Shown here piece after piece: positions 5,992 to 7,962 of a DNA stretch of 7,962 bases. The notes beneath the pieces are model-generated. The model saw nothing but the letters and a program-made list of their open reading frames with translations. It ran no database searches and was not told where the DNA came from. The stretch's first letter is position 1. The number at the start of each line of letters is the position of its first letter. The translations under genes were made by a program, and so were the position numbers. The stretch is from JBBTWV01 sp038062615 (GTDB taxonomy: Bacteria > Patescibacteriota > Gracilibacteria > UBA1369 > UM-FILTER-53-11), in NCBI GenBank assembly GCA_038062615.1, contig JBBTWV010000082.1, positions 1 to 7,962 of the forward strand, given 5' to 3'.

Positions 5992-7296
5992 ATGAAAATA
6001 ACTACTCTCTATACTTGCGGTAAGTGCTCGTACCAGTCATCAAAATGGGTGGGTAAATGCCCACAGTGCGATGCTTGGAATTCTTTTTCGGAGGAAGAAG
6101 TGAGAAAAGAATCGCCGCAAAAAAGAAAAATTCATGCGCATGCACGCACATCTCAGGAGTTTGAAAAAATCTCAAAAAACCTAACTGGAGCAACGCGCCT
6201 GGCAATCGGGATAACCGAGATAGATCGCGTACTCGGCGGAGGCATTGTTCCGGGCTCGCTCTTGCTTTTGACCGGCGAACCAGGCATTGGAAAATCCACG
6301 CTTACACTGCAAATCGCCAATCAAATCAGCGAAGCGGGAAAACATGTGCTCTATGTCTCGGGAGAAGAATCGGAAGAACAAATTTCCTTGCGAGGAAGGC
6401 GTCTTGGACTGCCGCTCAAAAATCTTAATCTCCTCTCTGAAAACAACATGGAGACGCTTTTGGCTACAGCCAGCCAAGAAAAAACTGATTTTCTCATTGT
6501 AGATTCTATTCAAGTGATGAGTTCACAAAACATTCCCGGCGGCGCGGGGTCCGTTTCACAAGTACGACTTTGCACGGAAGCCATTTTGGAATTTGCCAAG
6601 CCCAAAAAAATATCCGTACTCCTCATCGGGCATGTCACCAAAGACGGCACTTTAGCCGGGCCGCGCGTTTTGGAACATTTGGTAGATACCGTTTTATACT
6701 TGGAAGGAAGCCGTCTACATGACTTTCGGTTATTACGCGGGGTCAAAAATCGCTTTGGGGCATCCAGCGAAGTCGGCATTTTTGAAATGACGGAATGCGG
6801 ACTCTCCGAAGTCAAAAATCCAGCATCCTATTTTGTAAACGAGCACGAGAAAAAAACACCGGGACGTGCGCTCACCGTCACCGTTGAAGGAAGCCGGCCA
6901 CTCATTATCGAAGTCCAAGCGCTCACGAATACTACTTCGTTTGGCTATCCGCGGCGAACCACAAGCGGTTTTGATTCGAATCGTTTGGAGTTGTTGCTCG
7001 CGGTAATTCAAAAATATCTCCACATAAATTTAGGCAACCAAGATGTCTATGTGAATGTCGTCGGCGGTTATCGTCTTAATGACCCCGGCTGCGATTTAGG
7101 CGTGGCACTCGCCATCCTTTCTTCATATTCCAAAAAAGCGCTTCCCGATGGGCTTGTTGCCATAGGTGAGCTTGGACTTTCCGGTGAGGTCAGGCTTCCA
7201 AAAGATGCTGCAAAACGCACCAAAGAAGCAGAAAAATTAGGACTTAAAGTTCCGAGTTTCACGCAAGTGGAAAAATTGAAAAAAATCTTTGAGTAA
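5992..7296 (+). CDS. radA: DNA repair and recombination ATPase RadA (Sms)
   Basis: RadA is a RecA-like ATPase that helps process recombination intermediates and extend strand exchange; in other bacteria it works as a ring-shaped helicase beside RecA. This 434-residue copy shows all diagnostic parts: an N-terminal four-cysteine zinc motif (Cys9, Cys12, Cys23, Cys26), Walker A GEPGIGKST (95-103), GEES (114-117), Walker B FLIVDS (157-162), GHVTKDG (213-219), the RadA-specific KNRFG (252-256) and a C-terminal Lon-like domain ending in GELGLSGEVR (392-401). It is slightly shorter than the roughly 450-460 residues I recall as typical, mainly at the C-terminus. The ATG follows an in-frame stop at 5959-5961 with no other start between. 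It could be read with the glycosyltransferase gene 62 bases upstream or from its own weak -10-like AATAAT (5965-5970). It ends 11 bases before the stop of the convergent downstream gene. Confidence 0.95.
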   Translation: MKITTLYTCGKCSYQSSKWVGKCPQCDAWNSFSEEEVRKESPQKRKIHAHARTSQEFEKISKNLTGATRLAIGITEIDRVLGGGIVPGSLLLLTGEPGIGKSTLTLQIANQISEAGKHVLYVSGEESEEQISLRGRRLGLPLKNLNLLSENNMETLLATASQEKTDFLIVDSIQVMSSQNIPGGAGSVSQVRLCTEAILEFAKPKKISVLLIGHVTKDGTLAGPRVLEHLVDTVLYLEGSRLHDFRLLRGVKNRFGASSEVGIFEMTECGLSEVKNPASYFVNEHEKKTPGRALTVTVEGSRPLIIEVQALTNTTSFGYPRRTTSGFDSNRLELLLAVIQKYLHINLGNQDVYVNVVGGYRLNDPGCDLGVALAILSSYSKKALPDGLVAIGELGLSGEVRLPKDAAKRTKEAEKLGLKVPSFTQVEKLKKIFE

Positions 7297-7307
7297 TGGT
7301 AGAAATA

Positions 7308-7961
7308 TTATTCTCCAGGATGAGACCTATCCATCTGCCTCTTTTTTCGTGCGCTTACTCTTGGAGGCCTTGGGGCAAATGGCTTTGGGGAAGATTGCTG
7401 GGGTTTCTGGGAATCTGCATTCCCTTTGCCATTTTGACTCGCGCCTCTTATGCCCATTGGGAAAAATTCTAGGGCTAATTTTTCAACCTGTGCATGAGCC
7501 ATATCACTAATGCTCTGAGCGACCAAGGCTGCCAAATCATCACGTCCGCCATCCTTGAGTTGCTGCTTTAACTCTCTCTCAATGACACTTTCCGTGACAC
7601 CCTCCTCTAACAAATCTTCAACAGCAAGATCAAGCGCACGCCTACCATCCTCATGATCCACTACCCTCGTTACTAATTCACTAATATGCCTGCAAATGAC
7701 GCCCGCGTTTTTTTTAGGACCCGATAAATATTCCTTATAAATTCTCGTGACCGTAGTTTTTGCACAAAGAAGCAATGCTTCCAGAATCATCTCGCGCGCC
7801 GCTTCCACCTCGTTTTTAAGGCTTGTTAGCGCGATGTTTTTTTCTTCATCAGGCCCAAAGCAATTTCCTTGTATAAATTCCCGCAAGTAGACAGAAAAAG
7901 GTTTCCCTGGCAAGTACCCCTTTCTTAAGACAGCTTGTCTGAAGTGATTGGATGTAGTTTG
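7308..7961 (-). CDS. Unrecognised protein, C-terminal 217 residues (partial at right edge)
   Basis: The frame is open to the right edge, so the TTG at 7913 is probably internal; upstream codons read SNHFRQAVLRKGYLPGKPF without a break. I do not recognise a family. The main part is charged and helical, with helix-like segments such as EAAREMILEALLLC and ELKQQLKDGG. A clear change follows: roughly the last 45 residues are rich in Lys, Arg, Pro, Gln and Ser (for example KPFAPRPPRVSARKKRQ), which suggests a disordered basic tail able to touch nucleic acid or another acidic partner. There are no membrane segments in the visible part. It is convergent with radA, with 11 bases between the stop codons and no clear shared terminator. 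Coding nature is supported by the long uninterrupted frame with no competing gene; function is unknown. Confidence 0.75.
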   Translation of the reverse strand, partial: QTTSNHFRQAVLRKGYLPGKPFSVYLREFIQGNCFGPDEEKNIALTSLKNEVEAAREMILEALLLCAKTTVTRIYKEYLSGPKKNAGVICRHISELVTRVVDHEDGRRALDLAVEDLLEEGVTESVIERELKQQLKDGGRDDLAALVAQSISDMAHAQVEKLALEFFPMGIRGASQNGKGNADSQKPQQSSPKPFAPRPPRVSARKKRQMDRSHPGE

Positions 7962-7962
7962 A

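Noticed and set aside
7318..7347. Terminator for radA: GGATG/TATCC stem (7318-7322, 7328-7332) followed by six T (7342-7347)
   Set aside because: Five pairs including one wobble, with nine bases between stem and T-run, is too weak; the bases are also coding on the other strand.
7289..7510. 73-residue plus-strand open frame after radA
   Set aside because: It overlaps the radA end in another frame and lies antisense to the coding minus-strand gene; no start signal and no recognisable motif.
1..7962. CRISPR array, tRNA/rRNA genes, insertion sequence ends or prophage genes
   Set aside because: No regularly spaced repeats, no cloverleaf-like sequence, no transposase or integrase motifs and no terminal inverted repeats were seen.

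Overview
The window reads as a compact bacterial chromosome segment of moderate GC (roughly mid-40s percent by eye) using the standard bacterial code: TGA serves as a stop for the large minus-strand gene. No identifiable start codon has a convincing Shine-Dalgarno sequence in front of it, and three starts lie within about 20 bases of a promoter -10 element. Together with the small gaps, single-gene transcription units and a large unrecognised protein, this would suit a Patescibacteria/CPR-like or other little-studied bacterium. No single gene proves the taxonomy.

Layout from left to right: (1) the C-terminal part of a GNAT acetyltransferase, cut by the left edge and possibly frameshifted there; (2) a 102-base gap with a hairpin, three short direct repeats and an extended -10 promoter; (3) an intact P-type ATPase of the Mg2+-importer (MgtA/MgtB, P3B) type on the plus strand; (4) a 616-residue unrecognised protein on the minus strand, whose 3' end overlaps that of the ATPase by 52 bases and whose last third hints at a RelA/SpoT-synthetase-like motif order; (5) a 66-base divergent promoter region; (6) a GT4-type glycosyltransferase on the plus strand; (7) a 62-base gap with two hairpins; (8) radA, the DNA-recombination ATPase; (9) an unrecognised minus-strand gene, convergent with radA and running off the right edge.

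The genes do not form one pathway. Cation import, glycan or cell-envelope assembly and recombination/repair are each represented by one gene, and the strand changes repeatedly (+ + - + + -). The possible novelty lies in the 616-residue protein, in the arrangement of transcription signals (very short predicted leaders and overlapping divergent promoters), and in the tail-to-tail gene overlap. I found no CRISPR array, tRNA, rRNA, insertion sequence or phage module.
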